Origin: Blasia pusilla
Taxonomy: Eukaryota > Marchantiophyta > Marchantiopsida > Blasiales
Reading direction: 5' to 3'
Assembly: GCA_050084515.1 (NCBI GenBank)
Contig: CM114271.1
Coordinates: 53,072,001-53,136,000, forward strand
Length of the DNA: 64,000 bases
The translations under genes and the position numbers were made by a program. Position 1 is the stretch's first letter. Every line of letters starts with the position of its first letter. Under the pieces are notes generated by a model. The model searched no databases and had not been told where the DNA came from. It worked only from the letters and a program-made list of their open reading frames with translations. Below, piece by piece: positions 1 to 15,250 of this stretch.

Positions 1-630
1 TCACGTCTTTTAGGATAGATCAATGAGATCTAGTAGAGCATCTTTGTGAGTAGTGGAGAACAAACTCAATAGGTCGAGGATGACCTGTTGAGGCCCTGGG
101 AAACCTGAGAGAGCAGGTTTCCCCTTCGTTTCCGCTCATTTGGAGCCATATTGAGGAACTTACTATTTTAGGTCAGTACCATTTTGAGTATATAATCGAG
201 TTGGTAAGTGGCCCTTGACCTCCTACATCAGTTCAAGAGCCAAGGAGATGACTTGGGAGCATAGGTTACCATGGAGAGAGCTTGGGAGAGGGGAGGGATA
301 TACCTCAAGGAGAGAGAGCTTGAAAGCTCATTCTTTCTTTGTTGAACCTCTTGGCATGAGGCGGCGGAGCTATGGTCTTGCTTGCCTTGTGTGTGTAATC
401 CAAGCCTCTCATTAGGAGAGTGGGTTTGGTTTGACATTGAGAGAGATATGTGAGAGTGCACACATGTGAGAACTATGGTGTTGTGAGAGAGATTGGATCT
501 TATTTTATTGGAGATATTTTGGTACTTCTTGTCTTGTTGTTTGGATGCCATGAGTTAGCATGGGATCGTGCGTGTTTGTATGTGTGTTCGGTGACAGCGA
601 TGTATGTTGTGTAGCGATGTGTATACGCAC
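1..630 (+). repeat. 3' terminal segment (A then B) of a gypsy-type element, cut by the window edge
   Basis: This stretch is the reverse complement, with substitutions and small indels, of the terminal block at 61820-62448 near the other end of the window. Segment A runs from about 8 to 506. Segment B runs from about 507 to 630, begins with TTGGAGATATTTTGG and ends near the CGCAC at 626-630. The first bases resemble the junction just before segment A in the second gypsy element, so the body of this copy may lie to the left of the window, in plus orientation. No coding part is visible here. It could equally be a solo terminal repeat. Confidence 0.7.
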
Positions 631-1980
631 GATAGACAAGACATGTGCGCCTCTCAGATACGGTTAGTTCCATGGTTGGTTCCACTGCCCTTCCTAGTCT
701 CGTGACTAGTTGGTCTAGGTTACAACTTTGGTGGGTCACACCAAGGTCTTCCTTCTTGGACCTGAAATTATGACTCGCTTCCCGAGTCTTCTGCTAGTCT
801 GGGCACCATAGACTTAATTATTCATGACGAGTTGCAATTTTTGAAGATATTTTGAGTACCTAGGTTCCCAAGTTGTGACTAATATGTGGCAAAGCCAAAA
901 AACCCAAGAGGAGGTCTTTGCTGACCGTAAGTTCTTAGCGTCGTTAGTAAGTTCCTAAAACTCTCAAATTGATGTACTCTCTTTTATTTAGTCATTTTCA
1001 ATAGAGATACTAACTCCATGTTATGTTTATGGTGTAGCATGACATGCCCCAACTTAATGAACGTGGGGTAGAGGAGGAGTGGTAATGGGTATGCGTACCC
1101 ACGTCAACCAACTCAGAGGGACCCCATACGTCCTTGAATTGGGTTGGGGGATTAGGAGACCATTAAATTGGAGGATTTCTTTCATTGCAAGGGTAAGTAT
1201 CGAGGAGGAGAAGGAGAAGGACTTGAGTCATAAGGATATCCACCTTACAGAACATCCAGTCGCACTAAGAAAGAGTAGAAGATCCTTGTTAGATAGTGGA
1301 CATATGGGGCCTATTCCTAGTAGGCACCCCTATATAGAATCAGGCGGCACCATTTGTATTAGGGCCACTAGTGTGAGTGAATCAATGGTAATGTCCATTG
1401 GGTATCTTTGGGTGTTGGACCTTCGTCAAGCTAGTCAAGTGTAGCCCCACATTGGAGGCACATTAGATGCACGCCAACAACGTAGGTAGGATAGCGGCAC
1501 TAATGTTGATAATACTACACAATGGTTTTCTATGAGATTTATCCATAGAAATAAATCTTTAATCTTTGTTACATCTTTCAGCTCGTTTGACTGGAAATTA
1601 AGTCGCATGAATAGAACGAAAATATTTTTGAATGCATGAAACTAATTCTAAAAACTGGAAATTAAAACATTACAAGCCTCTTGCTAGTTAGACTCACAAA
1701 AACTTTCGCTCCTAAGTAGTAAACACAAAAACTTTGAGAAGTCAATTGCAAGTTCCTTGCAACCCAACTTTGACCAAATTGTGAGTGTTAGAAAGTGAAA
1801 CTTTTGAGCCACACTGCAATCACAATCTACAAGTCTAATTCTTAAGTTTGCGACTCACTTACAAGTGTAGTACTCAAACATTTGTGAATCCAATGAAGTG
1901 GTATTATGACTAAACCACAAGTGTTACCTGAAATCTTGCTGAGGATTAAGGTAACCTAAGAGTGTCGATAGCTCCAAACG
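631..1980. other. no gene recognised
   Basis: An open frame at 1079-1444 (+) has no recognisable motif and no splice partners. The stretch between two terminal-repeat relics is probably decayed mobile DNA, but I see no diagnostic domain in it. Confidence 0.4.
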
Positions 1981-2455
1981 AACCCTAATTGGGGCTTATT
2001 TGGAGCTCTTTTGAGGAACTTACCATTTGGGATAAGCTCCCTATTTTGGATAGGATGGACTGTTTATTGGAGGAAAGTGAGGTTTGAGGAGGGGACTTCT
2101 GAGTCCAATAAGGTTCCTTGAGGACGGTGGATGTGTCCTTAATGTAGATAAGATATGTAGTTATAGATTTAGACTTACTTGAGTAGTGTTGATGACAAGT
2201 AGGCAAAACAATGGGACCACATGAACATCAGACTTTGGCATTATAACGATGTATGTTAGGGTAGGAATGAATAGATGGCTATCTGGAGTTAGAAGGACCT
2301 AATCAATAGCTAGGGCGGCAATTATAGACCTTTTTGGTACACAATCCTCTTGGTGTATGGATTCCATGGCCAAGTATGGTGTCTTTTGTTTAGCATTTTA
2401 TGGATGGTAATAAAGATGTATGTTGTCAAGCGATCTATATGCATACAAAAATTGT
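1981..2455 (+). repeat. strongly decayed relative of the terminal A-B repeat
   Basis: The start of this stretch resembles the part of the 1-630 repeat around 138-190: a TTTGGAGC block followed by TTGAGGAACTTAC. Its end (about 2334-2455) resembles segment B: a TGTATGGATTCCATGG block, then GATGTATGTTGT, then a GCATAC end. Order and orientation match the first copy. Between these blocks the match is poor, so it is an old copy or a related subfamily. Confidence 0.45.
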
Positions 2456-3488
2456 CACATCCTCTATAGCAGAACAAAGAGTATCCACACGCCATATCTA
2501 GGGGATTCAAAAGTTAATCTCAAGAATGTTAAAATAGCCTGCTAAGGAGTAAGGTGACATGAGTGTGTAGGTTACCCCATCTAAACCTCACCAATAGAAC
2601 CAATATCAACTACATGTGAATGAATATGACTATCGATAATAGGCTACCAACAACATCTACCAACAACATCTTCCATATTCGGAGCTCGCCTCAAAAGCCT
2701 ATTGGCTTGGCCTTTTGAGACAAGGTCCTATTATAAAATGATGGAGATCCATTGTATACATTATAATGCATTACCCATTTCTTAAATAGGGAAGAACACG
2801 AGAAAAATAGCAATGATGTCGCCCGTCTGTATTTATATTATTATTGGAGAGTGCCTTCTTGATTTGCAAACACCAGCGAGAAAATGTTTCCCATAGTACG
2901 GGCAACAAGAAACAAATTTTAAATTTAAGTGAAGCATAATTAGTCCCTAGCATGATTACTCCTTTCACTCTCGTGCACATATCGGAAGGAACATTATTTA
3001 TTATTAGAGAGTCCCCTTCCATTTTCAAATTTCTGTCCTTTCCACACTTCGAACCAATAGGATCATTCATCTTATGAATTGATTTAAAATGAAACTTGAA
3101 AATTTTTAGAATGAATTATAATATCGAGAGCTAATTTAACCGAAGATTATTTAATAAATATTCACTTTATTATAAACCCTTGTATCCGATGAAAACGACA
3201 ATGAAATCTTCTACTATGCCACAAGTGCGCTCCTGCTATCGTCGCCCGGGACGGACGGACGGGACTTCGAAAATGCGGGACGCCGGAATGTGTGGAAATT
3301 CTTTGGCCTGGAACAGGAAGTTGCTTGCTCGTTTGAGCACCCACCTCTGGAATAGTTGATTGATGGCACTCTCCCTCTACTGCACGAAATCCTACATTTT
3401 GAGGAATTCGGGATTGTGCAGATCTGGCGTCCGTGATTGCCAGAGCTGGTCGCTAATTTCCGGCTGGCTTTCCTTGAGGTTTGTGGCT
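2456..3488. other. intergenic and 5' flank of the methyltransferase gene
   Basis: AT-rich up to about 3180, then richer in CG toward the start codon at 3489, as expected for a promoter and 5' UTR. Open frames here carry no recognisable domain. No TATA box could be assigned with confidence. Confidence 0.35.
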
Positions 3489-6400
3489 ATGGCTGCGCAA
3501 GCGGTCCAGGAGAAGCAGACCGCGAGAATTCAGGTCTATCCTGAGAAGACACCTCTCATTTCTCAATTTTGGAAAGGTGAATGAAACTCTGCGAAGCTTT
3601 TCTAGTACAGGAATCGGTCTGTAAATTCGTATGGGAAAATCCTTGCATTTCAAAAATCTCTTGTTTGATACTCTCGTGGTAACACAGAGCCTAACTTGAG
3701 GAGGTCAGGGCACTTGTCACGGAGCTGTGCCATTGTCCAAGGCTTGATTACGTGCCATTTTGCTATATTTTGGAGTAGTTTCCGAAGGAAATATCGCAGT
3801 ACATGGGAAGAAGGTTTAGCCCTTCCGTTGTGAGAGAAGGATGAAATAGATTTTCTCCACGGACGATACGTCCTAGTTTATTGAAACGCTTCCAATTCTT
3901 CAAAATTCGGCTCTCACCTTTGCGTCCTTCGTTGAATTCTCTCTTGATTACTTTATGAGAATCCATGTATAGAAGGTATGCCTTGGGTAAAGTAGGGTGG
4001 ATGTTTATCAAGGTCTGTTGTTCTGCATGCAATTTCCGTAAGAGTAGATTTATGCTCCTTCTCGTCTCATGAGCTAAAGATTTACGTCTCAGGGTTTAAG
4101 ATTTGCAGAAGAATCTCTCCTACTACGTTGTTTAAGTAGGGATGCGAATCCAGCTTGTGGATATAATGCAGAACCGGTCTTAAGTTGGACTATTGGCTTA
4201 CAAAAGGGCATGATTACAGAAAAATACGAAAATGAGGCCAGGAAGTATTGGGATGTATTCTACAAGCGAAATGCAAATCGGGTACTGTCTTCACCTTGCG
4301 TCGGGTATGTGCATTTAATGTGTATTAGTGGAGGCAATTGAATGTGGATAAATTAAAGTTAGTTTGTTGGCGGTTGCAAGTTAGTGCTCAAAGTTTCAAG
4401 ATGCACTCATTTTGGAAGTGGTGCATTGTCGTCTCGCAGTTCTTCAAGGATAGACACTACCTTGATAAGGAATGGGGCCAGTATTTCGTTGGCACGGTAA
4501 TGGTAAAAGCATGAGAGCTCCCTATCATTTTATGCTTCTGCCGTATTTATCTGACAAGAAATGCGAAGATACATTGTAATGAAATGCCATTTCAAGCAGG
4601 TAAAAAGCGATATGACCAGGTTCTAATGGACAATCTAAGCAAAACGTTTTTGGAAGAGATAAGTTTAGATCCTTCATTCAATGCTGTTCACAGCTGATTG
4701 GTAAGAAGCCATGACGTTGGACTTGTACTCGCTTTCAGGATGCTGATGCAAATTCTGCCGTTGTTGGTCATGACGGAGTTCCTTCACAGCAGACTCGAAC
4801 CATTTTGGAGGTGAGCTTTGATTTTGCTTGAATTTCTCATTATTGGTCTTCCACAGTTTCTTGAGCGGGAAAGGACGAGGATGGACCTTGGGGATTGGTG
4901 GTTGGAAAATAAGGGCTCTTTATTTACTTGCACTAAGCATTGGATGCCGTAGAAAATGATCAGATATTTGAGGTGACAGAGATCAGTTTCTGTTGTCTAC
5001 ACAGATTTTGTAAATGAGGAAAGATAGGAAATTATTTGTTTGATCACATCTTTCACCATTATGTCGTAGCTATTCAACAATGTGGCACTTTCTGTTGTTA
5101 TCAGGTTGGATGTGGCACAGGAAATACTGTCTTCCCCCTTATCACACAGTACCCGGAACTATTTGTGTATGCATGTGACTTTTCTTTACGAGCGGTGGAT
5201 CTTGTGAAGGTGGCCATATCTAGAGTCAACTCTATGTTGTTCTCATGATTCTACTCGCTCTTCACATCCGTACCAAGCTACTGTTTTGTGGGATGAATTA
5301 GCATGGTCTGCATCATCTTGTTCATCAGGAATGCTTCTCATTGTCGCATTTATAGTGTGGTTTGAAGGCAAAGGATATTTATTCTGTGTTGGAATCTGTT
5401 TTGATCAAGGAACGTTCTGAAGCCGAACTGACGCTGACGTATCCTGAAGCAGGCCCATGCAGACTATGATCAGAGTCGTGTGAAGGCATTTGTATGCGAT
5501 GCTACATCTGATCCTCTATCAGCAACTATCCCACCAGCATCCATTCACGTTGTTACTCTGGTATGAACATGATCTGGTGAATTCTGAGGGTAGCTCAAAA
5601 GACTCTGTTGTTGATGGACTGAAGAACTCGCCAGTGACAGCTGCACTTTTGAATTTGTCAGAAGTTGCTAAGTGGTGTATTCGTAAACCTGTGTGTTTTC
5701 CAGGTGTTCATGTTGTCTGCAGTTGGACCAGAGAAAATGCCACTCGTACTACGAAACATCAAATCCATTCTTAAGGTCCCATAGTCCAAGAATCTGCAAA
5801 TATCATTTCTCCTGATCCCTGGTCCAGAGGATGTTATTTAAATAGGATTGTATGAGGATCTGTGTTGCCACTTCCTTATAATTTTTTCTTAGTGCTCCAG
5901 TTTGTTATTTGCCTTGTTTATGTCTTCATGTATGTTGTGCTCACTTTTTTGTTACTGTTGTCTGATTTAGCCTGGCGGCCATATTCTGCTACGTGATTAT
6001 GCTGTGGGCGACCTTGCACAAGTACTCATCCAACCCAATCTTACAGTTTTCCCAGCCCTACTTTGATGGAAATCCTGACTTTATGCAACCCACTTATGTC
6101 TCTTCTTTTGGTTAACAGGAGAGGTTTATGAGTAAGGATCAACAAATCAGCGAAAACTTCTATGTCAGGGGAGATGGCACTGTATGTACTTAATACCTTA
6201 CCTGGTGTCTAAGGGTATATTTTTTCTCTGACGTCTTATCCATGCCATGCTTTTATGTGAGACATAGAATATGATGACTTGGAGTATTTGGAGGGTGACC
6301 AGTGGATGTCTTGAAAACATGGCAGCGCGCATACTACTTTTCAGAAGATGGTCTCAAGAGCCTATTTCTTCAGGAAGGATTTGAATGCAAGGAGATGAAA

Positions 6401-7805
6401 GTGCACTGTCGACAACTGGAAAACCGCTCCCGGAAACTTGTGATGGATAGGTGAATTCTTGACTGTTATCCGAATGTACTTATCAGCAGACATGGCTCCT
6501 GTTTTGAGATGTCATTATCTCACCTTTGTCTGTTTGCGCACTTCTAGGCGGTGGATTCAGAGTGTCTTCTACCTTCCTGAACAATCTTCGCAATCTTCGG
6601 GTATAGATCAACAAATAGAAAGAGTGGCAATCTTGCTAAGTACTGTAGAGAACTTGAAACTTCAAGCTCAGACAACATCCACACAGGATCCAGAATTTCT
6701 TGCTTCCAGCACCAACATGGTTGGAACTTTGGTTGGTCTTGAGGAGACATATTTAAAGAACAGAATTGCTGAGGAGACAATTCCAGATAATGGAGATGAA
6801 TTGATAGTTGATCTATCAGAAGGCTGTGGAGCTGAATTATTTGGTGGCAGTCCTTGCCCTGAGGTACGTGTCAAGGTTGTCTGACATCCTCATCATGGCA
6901 GATTTCGATGGGCAGCAATTTCAGAAAAATCTCATGTCTTGGTTTGAGAGTCCAGGGGGTTCTTGAGGGGAAGTGCAGGCTAATTGAGACATGATGAGAG
7001 CTGTTATCATGTATGATCGCTGTTCATGTCTGTTTTCTGGCAGCCATTGGAGGTTAGAGTTGGGAAGTACACTATTCAAGCAAGGTTCTTGCCCAAAGAG
7101 AACCAACATACGTATGCAGCAACAGGATTCATGCTCTGGGAATCAGCTTTGGCTCTGGCAGAGTTGTTGGTTGCGAACCCTTCTGTCACCCAAGGAAAAA
7201 CGATTCTGGAAGTTGGTTGTGGGTCTGTGGGAATCTGCTCTATGGTTGCATCATTATCTGCTGAAAGGGTGGTTGCAACGGACGGTGACATTGGGACACT
7301 TAGTCTTCTTCAAGCCAACTTGTGTCTGAACAAAGAAAGTTTCAATATTGAAAACATAGCACAACATAAATTAGAGTGGGGTCACAAGCAAGACATAGCA
7401 GCTGTCAAGGCAGTGAATGGCAACAAGGGGTTTCAGCTCATCATAGGCTCGGATGTCACATATGTCCAAGAAGCTGTTCCCCTTTTGTTTGAAACTGCCA
7501 GATCTTTACTTCTTGAACCTACTGAAGGGGTGCCAGAGCCTCAATTCTTATTATGTCATAGAATTCGGAAGGTGGCAGAATCTGACATATTGTCATCTGC
7601 AATTTCACACGGATTTTCTATAAAGGGTCTCTGGACTTGCAGATCTCCTGCAAGATCCGACATGGATGAATCAGAAATAATCAAGCATTCAAACATTGAG
7701 CAACTATTCAAGGTAGGACTTGAAGAAATCTGCTCAAGTTACAACTCTCTTCAACTACTGTTATTGAGTCCTACCGTTATTCATGGGTCAGACGTTTCAA
7801 AATGA
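3489..7805 (+). CDS. double SAM-dependent methyltransferase: METTL2/6-type tRNA m3C domain fused to METTL21-like domain
   Basis: Twelve exons join in frame with GT-AG borders: 3489-3576, 4220-4281, 4440-4496, 4739-4810, 5105-5209, 5453-5560, 5704-5775, 5971-6021, 6119-6181, 6326-6450, 6548-6863 and 7044-7805, giving about 626 aa. Residues 1-70 hold the METTL2/6/8 entry region ([10 protein letters not shown], then [12 protein letters not shown]). The SAM-binding motif I is [12 protein letters not shown] near residue 94 and the acidic D of YACDFS follows. [10 protein letters not shown] and [10 protein letters not shown] are family hallmarks. The last exon carries a second methyltransferase fold with [11 protein letters not shown] near residue 431 and GSDVTY downstream. 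The plant METTL2-type proteins related to Arabidopsis AT2G26200 have this two-domain plan (from memory). The first domain is expected to form 3-methylcytidine at position 32 of certain tRNAs; the substrate of the second is unknown. The start is the ATG that keeps exon 1 in phase. No break was seen. Confidence 0.92.
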
Positions 7806-10175
<2,370 letters not shown>

Positions 10176-10693
10176 CCGTAAAAAGAGAGAGGTCTGACAT
10201 TTTCATGGCTTCCTACGTGTTGTTCTGCTATGAGAGTTTGCCCACTGCTTTGGTTATGGTATCCACACATGCTTTCTCATCTTGCTACCAGAGTTCAGGC
10301 TCTGCCGGGAGCTTGGATGCTTGCACAATCTCTTGAACCTTTTTCCTCCAAGATTTATAAGCAATTTATAACAATTGTGGTAACACCTGAATTGTTCAAC
10401 ACATTCAGTAGCCTTGATTCATTGCCCAAAGTTGCTGCACAGGTAAGTAATGTCTATTGGGGATCCCTATCAAGTAAAGTAGATGGTGTGGTGAAGAGTT
10501 TCTTGGTTGACACTTGGAAGCTCCGCACAAACACGGTGTTTGGTCAGCACTCACACTATATGAGAGTGTCTCCCTCCTCTCATATGGTACCTTTCACTTG
10601 CTCCTCTCTCTACACCCAGCTCAGTCTCAAGCATCGTCCAACCAAGGCGCGAGGTCTATTGGTCCCAAGGCTACGACATGCACTAATTAATGA

Positions 10694-10696
<3 letters not shown>
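10176..10696. other. unrecognised stretch downstream of the LINE fragment
   Basis: An open frame at 10230-10690 (+) contains a fairly protein-like run (residues such as SLEPFSSKIYKQF and VAAQVSNVYWGS) but matches no family I know. It could be a fragment of a host gene carried with the repeat. Its last part overlaps a dispersed repeat. Confidence 0.3.
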
Positions 10697-10786
<90 letters not shown>

Positions 10787-10810
10787 ACCATTACTCTGTA
10801 TTGGTGGAAT
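10590..10810 (+). repeat. dispersed repeat unit with internal (CT)n, copy 1
   Basis: The block from GTCCAACCAAGGCGCG through AAGGCTACGACATGCACT to the CT tract and the CTGTGCACC that follows it is repeated, with changes, at about 40170-40410. It lies downstream of the LINE fragment. Type unknown; possibly a short non-autonomous element. Confidence 0.55.
10697..10782. repeat. (CT)n microsatellite, about 86 bases
   Basis: Pure CT dinucleotides inside the dispersed repeat unit; the second copy near 40380 has only a short CT stretch at the same place. Confidence 0.97.
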
Positions 10811-12854
10811 CACACTATGTGAGGGTCTCCCTTGTTGACTTTCTTCCTTCTCGTTAGGTTTCGCTCCGCAATTTGCGGACCGAGCCGCTCTGTCATTTTT
10901 TAGTTGTTTTTGACTAGTTTCTTCAAATTTCAGACTACAAAATCGAAATGGTCCTCATGGGTCACCCAGTTTTTTGCACAGCGGCTTTTATGCCTTTGGG
11001 CTAACCTGTCTACCAAAGGAAAAATAGATTAAACAAGTTTTTTGACACGATTTTGTAGTTCGACTGCTTTCTATCTCTCTTCTTCTCGCTGTGAGATTTC
11101 AATCGGTAAAATCGCATTTGGGCTCATGGGTCATGATATTTTTGCACAATCTGTATCTACATCCTTGACGACCCTGCCTCGCCACAAGAAAGAACAGATC
11201 GACTCAGATTTCAAATCGATTTTCATGCTCGACTTGTCTCCTTCTCCATAACTTCGAGTTCTCTTAGAGATGGTCCAACTATTCTCACAAATTCCAACCC
11301 CGTTTTCACAGTCTCCTAGTTCATACCCTTCTCTCTACTAGTTCATACCCTTCTTCTACTCGGGGACCAGAACTCCCAAAGAAAATTGGGCTGCACCTCC
11401 TGGGGACGGTCCCGCCTAACCATGGAACGGGCAAAAGCCGGGGATGTTGAGACGATTCTCAAGCTCGACCTCCCCCCGACTCCATAGACGGGACTATGGT
11501 TTCTCTAGAGTAAAGCACACCCTATCTAATTGTTTTCCCCATTCCCACCGCTCGAGCACATAGACCACTACGCCGAGTGAACATTGCACCCATGACTACC
11601 ACAGAACAACCAGCGTTAGAAACCTCACCGGAGGAAGTCCAAGACACACCCGGTGTCAAGGATCTTTCCCACAAGCAAACGAAGAGCACAAGAGAGGGAC
11701 AAAGTGGACAATCCATAAGATCAAATGGCTCACGGAGATTGATCGCACCAAACTCACGCCACTATGTCGGGAAAAAATGAGGCAGGGTGACAAGGAACGA
11801 CTCCACGCAAATTGTCACACATTCAACAGAGGTTATACCATATCCGGAAGTGGCATCCATCACTGCACGCTTCTCGAACTAGAAGGAAAATGGGAAAGCT
11901 TTAGGCCAACCAGATGTTGGCATGGAATACAATGATGCAGCAAAGAAAAGAAGAGCGGGGCATATGGATGTCCAAAGAAGGAATCAAACCTCCTCGAATG
12001 GACGGCTCACAAGACAACTCTGGAATTAGAGCTGGTCGCTCCGAGGGCTGAAAACATGCAATTGAAGAAGGACTTAGCTGCCTGCTTCAAAGAGGATAAC
12101 ACTCAGCTTGGGAAAGCAATGCAAGAGTACGTGTAATCGGGAACGACCTCGCAAATCCTATTAGAACTGGATCAAGTAGTGGGCAAGCACACAACCACAA
12201 CACAAATCACGGAGGTTGCAACACAGGTATCCAAAGAGGTAGCAAAAGAGGAAGCGAGATAGGGTCCTAGAAATCCAGGATAGGAAAACCAGAGAACTCA
12301 ATTTAGTTATCATGGGACTGCACTTTTCAAGGAAGAAGATTGTAATTCAGTTTTGCAAGAGAAGGTCTTCACAACTCTCCGGTCACACCAACAAATCACC
12401 TTCACAGGATCAGACTTGGGAAAGGAACATGGGACCGACCAATGTTGGTACAATTTGATCCCTCACAACGGGACCAGCGATGGAAACGAGGTTGGCCATC
12501 CTCCGCAGAAAGCGAGCCCTGAAAGGATATGCTATCCGTATCTTCCCAGATCCGACCACCAAGCAAAGAGCAAAGACTCCCTATTGAAAGGGAGAAGGTT
12601 TTGGCTGCCCGCAACAACGGTCTTTGGAGTGAACTCGGGAAGGAAAGGCCACGACACCAGTACCTAGGAGAAATAAAAATGCCGCACCAACACGACAAAC
12701 AGGGAGGGGCAATGAGCTTAAAACTCTGATTCCAACCAGGGAATTAGCAATTCTACAACTCGAACAGGACTTGGAGGTGACAAACCTACATGACAAGACC
12801 TCCTATAGGGGAATGGAGGATGGGAAGGATATTACCAACCCATCCATTCAGGCA

Positions 12855-13700
12855 GTTTTTCACAATTGTGGAGGACCATTCTGGTCCAGAGGCAATGGCA
12901 TTACATATTTGGGCACAAAATTGGACCTTATCTTTTTTGCTGAAACACATGAACATGATTCCAACCGCATTCCCAACACAGAGGACTTCCAGGTTTTTGC
13001 TACCCACAACCCACTCACCAACAGCAAAAGCAAAGGACACGGGGCCTGGCATGCTTGGTAGCACCATGGTTACAACCTTTTGTCTCCATAGCCAACATTG
13101 ATGAGGAGAAACACTTCCTCTGGATCAAGGTCAACAAAGAAGTGGGGTTACCGAAAGATCTCCTCATTGCTGTTTGCTACTTCAATCCCACTGTGCTCAA
13201 AAGAGAATTTCCGTATGAGGCTCTCTCTACATCTATTGAGCACCACATGCACAGGGGAAATATCCTCATAGTAGGAGATTTCAACGGGAGAACGGCCAAC
13301 ACTCAAGCTCCAATCTACATGTCAAACAACACCAACATGGAAGGGATTGGTACTCGAGTCGGCTGATGGGTCTCTCAGAGAAGTATTCTTCCCACACATG
13401 CAAGCAAATCGTGGACAAGGAAAAACAGCCAATGGAGAGAAACTTCTCCAACTTTGCTCAACACATTGTTTGGTACTCGCCAATGGCATGGCTATGTGGC
13501 CAAAGTCGAGGTCGACTTCCATTGGACACTCGACTCCAACAGAGAAACCTCGACATCGTGGTTGACTACCTGATTGGGGAAGTACATCAACTACCACATC
13601 TGGTTGCCAATGTGCGGGTCACACCCGTTCTAGAATCTGATCATGAACCACTCTACTTTGACATCATGGTCTCCAAAACCATCCCAGGAGGCCGCAGAAA
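12855..13700 (+). pseudogene. LINE AP-like endonuclease domain
   Basis: Frames within this stretch give the hallmarks of the exonuclease-endonuclease-phosphatase fold: a FFAETHEHD block (catalytic E), GDFNGRT near 13280 (catalytic D and N), and ESDHEPL near 13640 (the SDH motif). The pieces lie in more than one frame, so the domain is broken by indels. In its family this enzyme nicks the target DNA for target-primed reverse transcription. Confidence 0.8.
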
Positions 13701-14239
13701 AATTAACCCTACCGACCAAATGTCGATACACTTTCCTTCGGAAAAGAAAGATGAACTCATCACACTCGTCAACAAGGCTCTTACAGAGTGCTCACCCACA
13801 ATGAACACGATCGAGTTCAGCGACATCCTACATCAATGTTGCAGAAAAGTCCTACCTTTCCAACCTGCCTGAGGCAAACACATTAGATCCACTTCTACGT
13901 TCTTCTCCCAACCCTGGTTTGACAAGGATCGCAAAGAGGCCCGCAGGGAGTGAATCACCGGGCCGAGGGAGGATCCACACTCTCCACACACTCGATTGCT
14001 GCAGAAAACTTACAAACGATTGGTACGTAGGAAGAAACACAAATACATTGCCATCAAGATCACAGAGTTCACACAATGATGAAATACCAATCGCCAAATT
14101 CGAGAATACTCAAGAATAGACAGAACATCATTCCACTCCGGGATCTACAGATCTGGACCACATATGGTACCCAACTTTACCACTCCAACACTTGCCGCTC
14201 CCCACCGACCCTGGGACGAATGGGCTTCAGGATCTACCG

Positions 14240-15250
14240 GACCTCTTCACCATTGACGATGTCACATCAGGAATCAAAAGGCTACATAACAAACTCGAGG
14301 ATGGCCTGGGGTGCCAGGCTCAAATGTTCAAATTCGCAAGTGAGGCAATTGGCCCAACCTCACAGAATGTTCAATATCATAGATTCAAGAGGGCTTCCCA
14401 CCGAATAGCAAATGAATACGATCTACCCACTCTTCAAGGCTAGAGACCCAATGATACCATCCAACTACTGAACGATCATGGTGAGCTCCCTCATGGCCAA
14501 GTTGTATGGGCTACTGCTGGAAAGGAAAATCAGCGATCGGGCTCAAGAAAAGAAGGTGCGAGCCGAGGACAAGCAGGTTTCCGACACTCACATAGCACCC
14601 TGGATCACCTTCTCACACTCCGGTACTGATTGAAGAAACTTCCAAGTCGAGAATTGGTCACAAGCCCGGTAAATTGTTCTCATTGTTTTGTACACTTCAA
14701 AGGCCTTTGACACAGTCCCAAGGGCGCTCCTTTGAAACGACTTGAAGAGTTGGGTGTCCCACCACAACAACTTACAGCGATCAAGGTCTTCTATGCTCAG
14801 TGTTTGCACAGATTGCCACTAAGAGGGGCAGATCTGAAACTTTATCTTCCAACACCGAGTCAAACAAGGATTCCCCTCTCACCTACATTGTTTGGGCTCT
14901 ACATTGACGAACTTGAAGAGGTGCTTTTCGAGTGAATGGAGATCCACCAGAGCTAGCACACCGCCTCATCCCCGCGCTCCCGTATGCAGATGATATAGTT
15001 CTGATGTCTAGAACAAAGATATGGGCTCCAACTTTACCTCGAATGCACTTTCAAGCTTTTGCAACAAATCGGGCATGGAAGTCAACTTGCTGAAAACGAA
15101 GATAATCATCTTTGGATCACAGCCTCCCACGGCGCAGCAATGTCACACACTTTCACCTTCAGCCAGGGAATGAGAAGGGAGATCATTGAGATTGTGGGTG
15201 AGTACATATACCGGGGTGCAACTCAAACCCAACAACCAATGGAGATCTAA
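14240..15250 (+). pseudogene. LINE reverse transcriptase domain
   Basis: Recognisable pieces in order: MAKLYGLLLERKISD, a TSKAFDTVPRALL block (motif A) after 14690, SPTLFGLYIDELEE near 14880, and the catalytic LPYADDIVLMS with YADD at 14983-14994, followed by GMEVNLLKTKIIIFG (the thumb-side motif). Several frameshifts separate the pieces, so no functional enzyme is encoded. The motif A wording differs from the LINE fragment at 9676-10175, so two LINE families are present. Confidence 0.85.

Noticed and set aside
1079-1444. 121-codon open frame on plus
   Set aside because: No domain, no exon borders, and it lies between mobile-element relics; not reported as a gene.
10230-10838. 202-codon open frame on plus
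   Set aside because: Partly protein-like but no family recognised, and its last third is a microsatellite; kept only as an unrecognised stretch.
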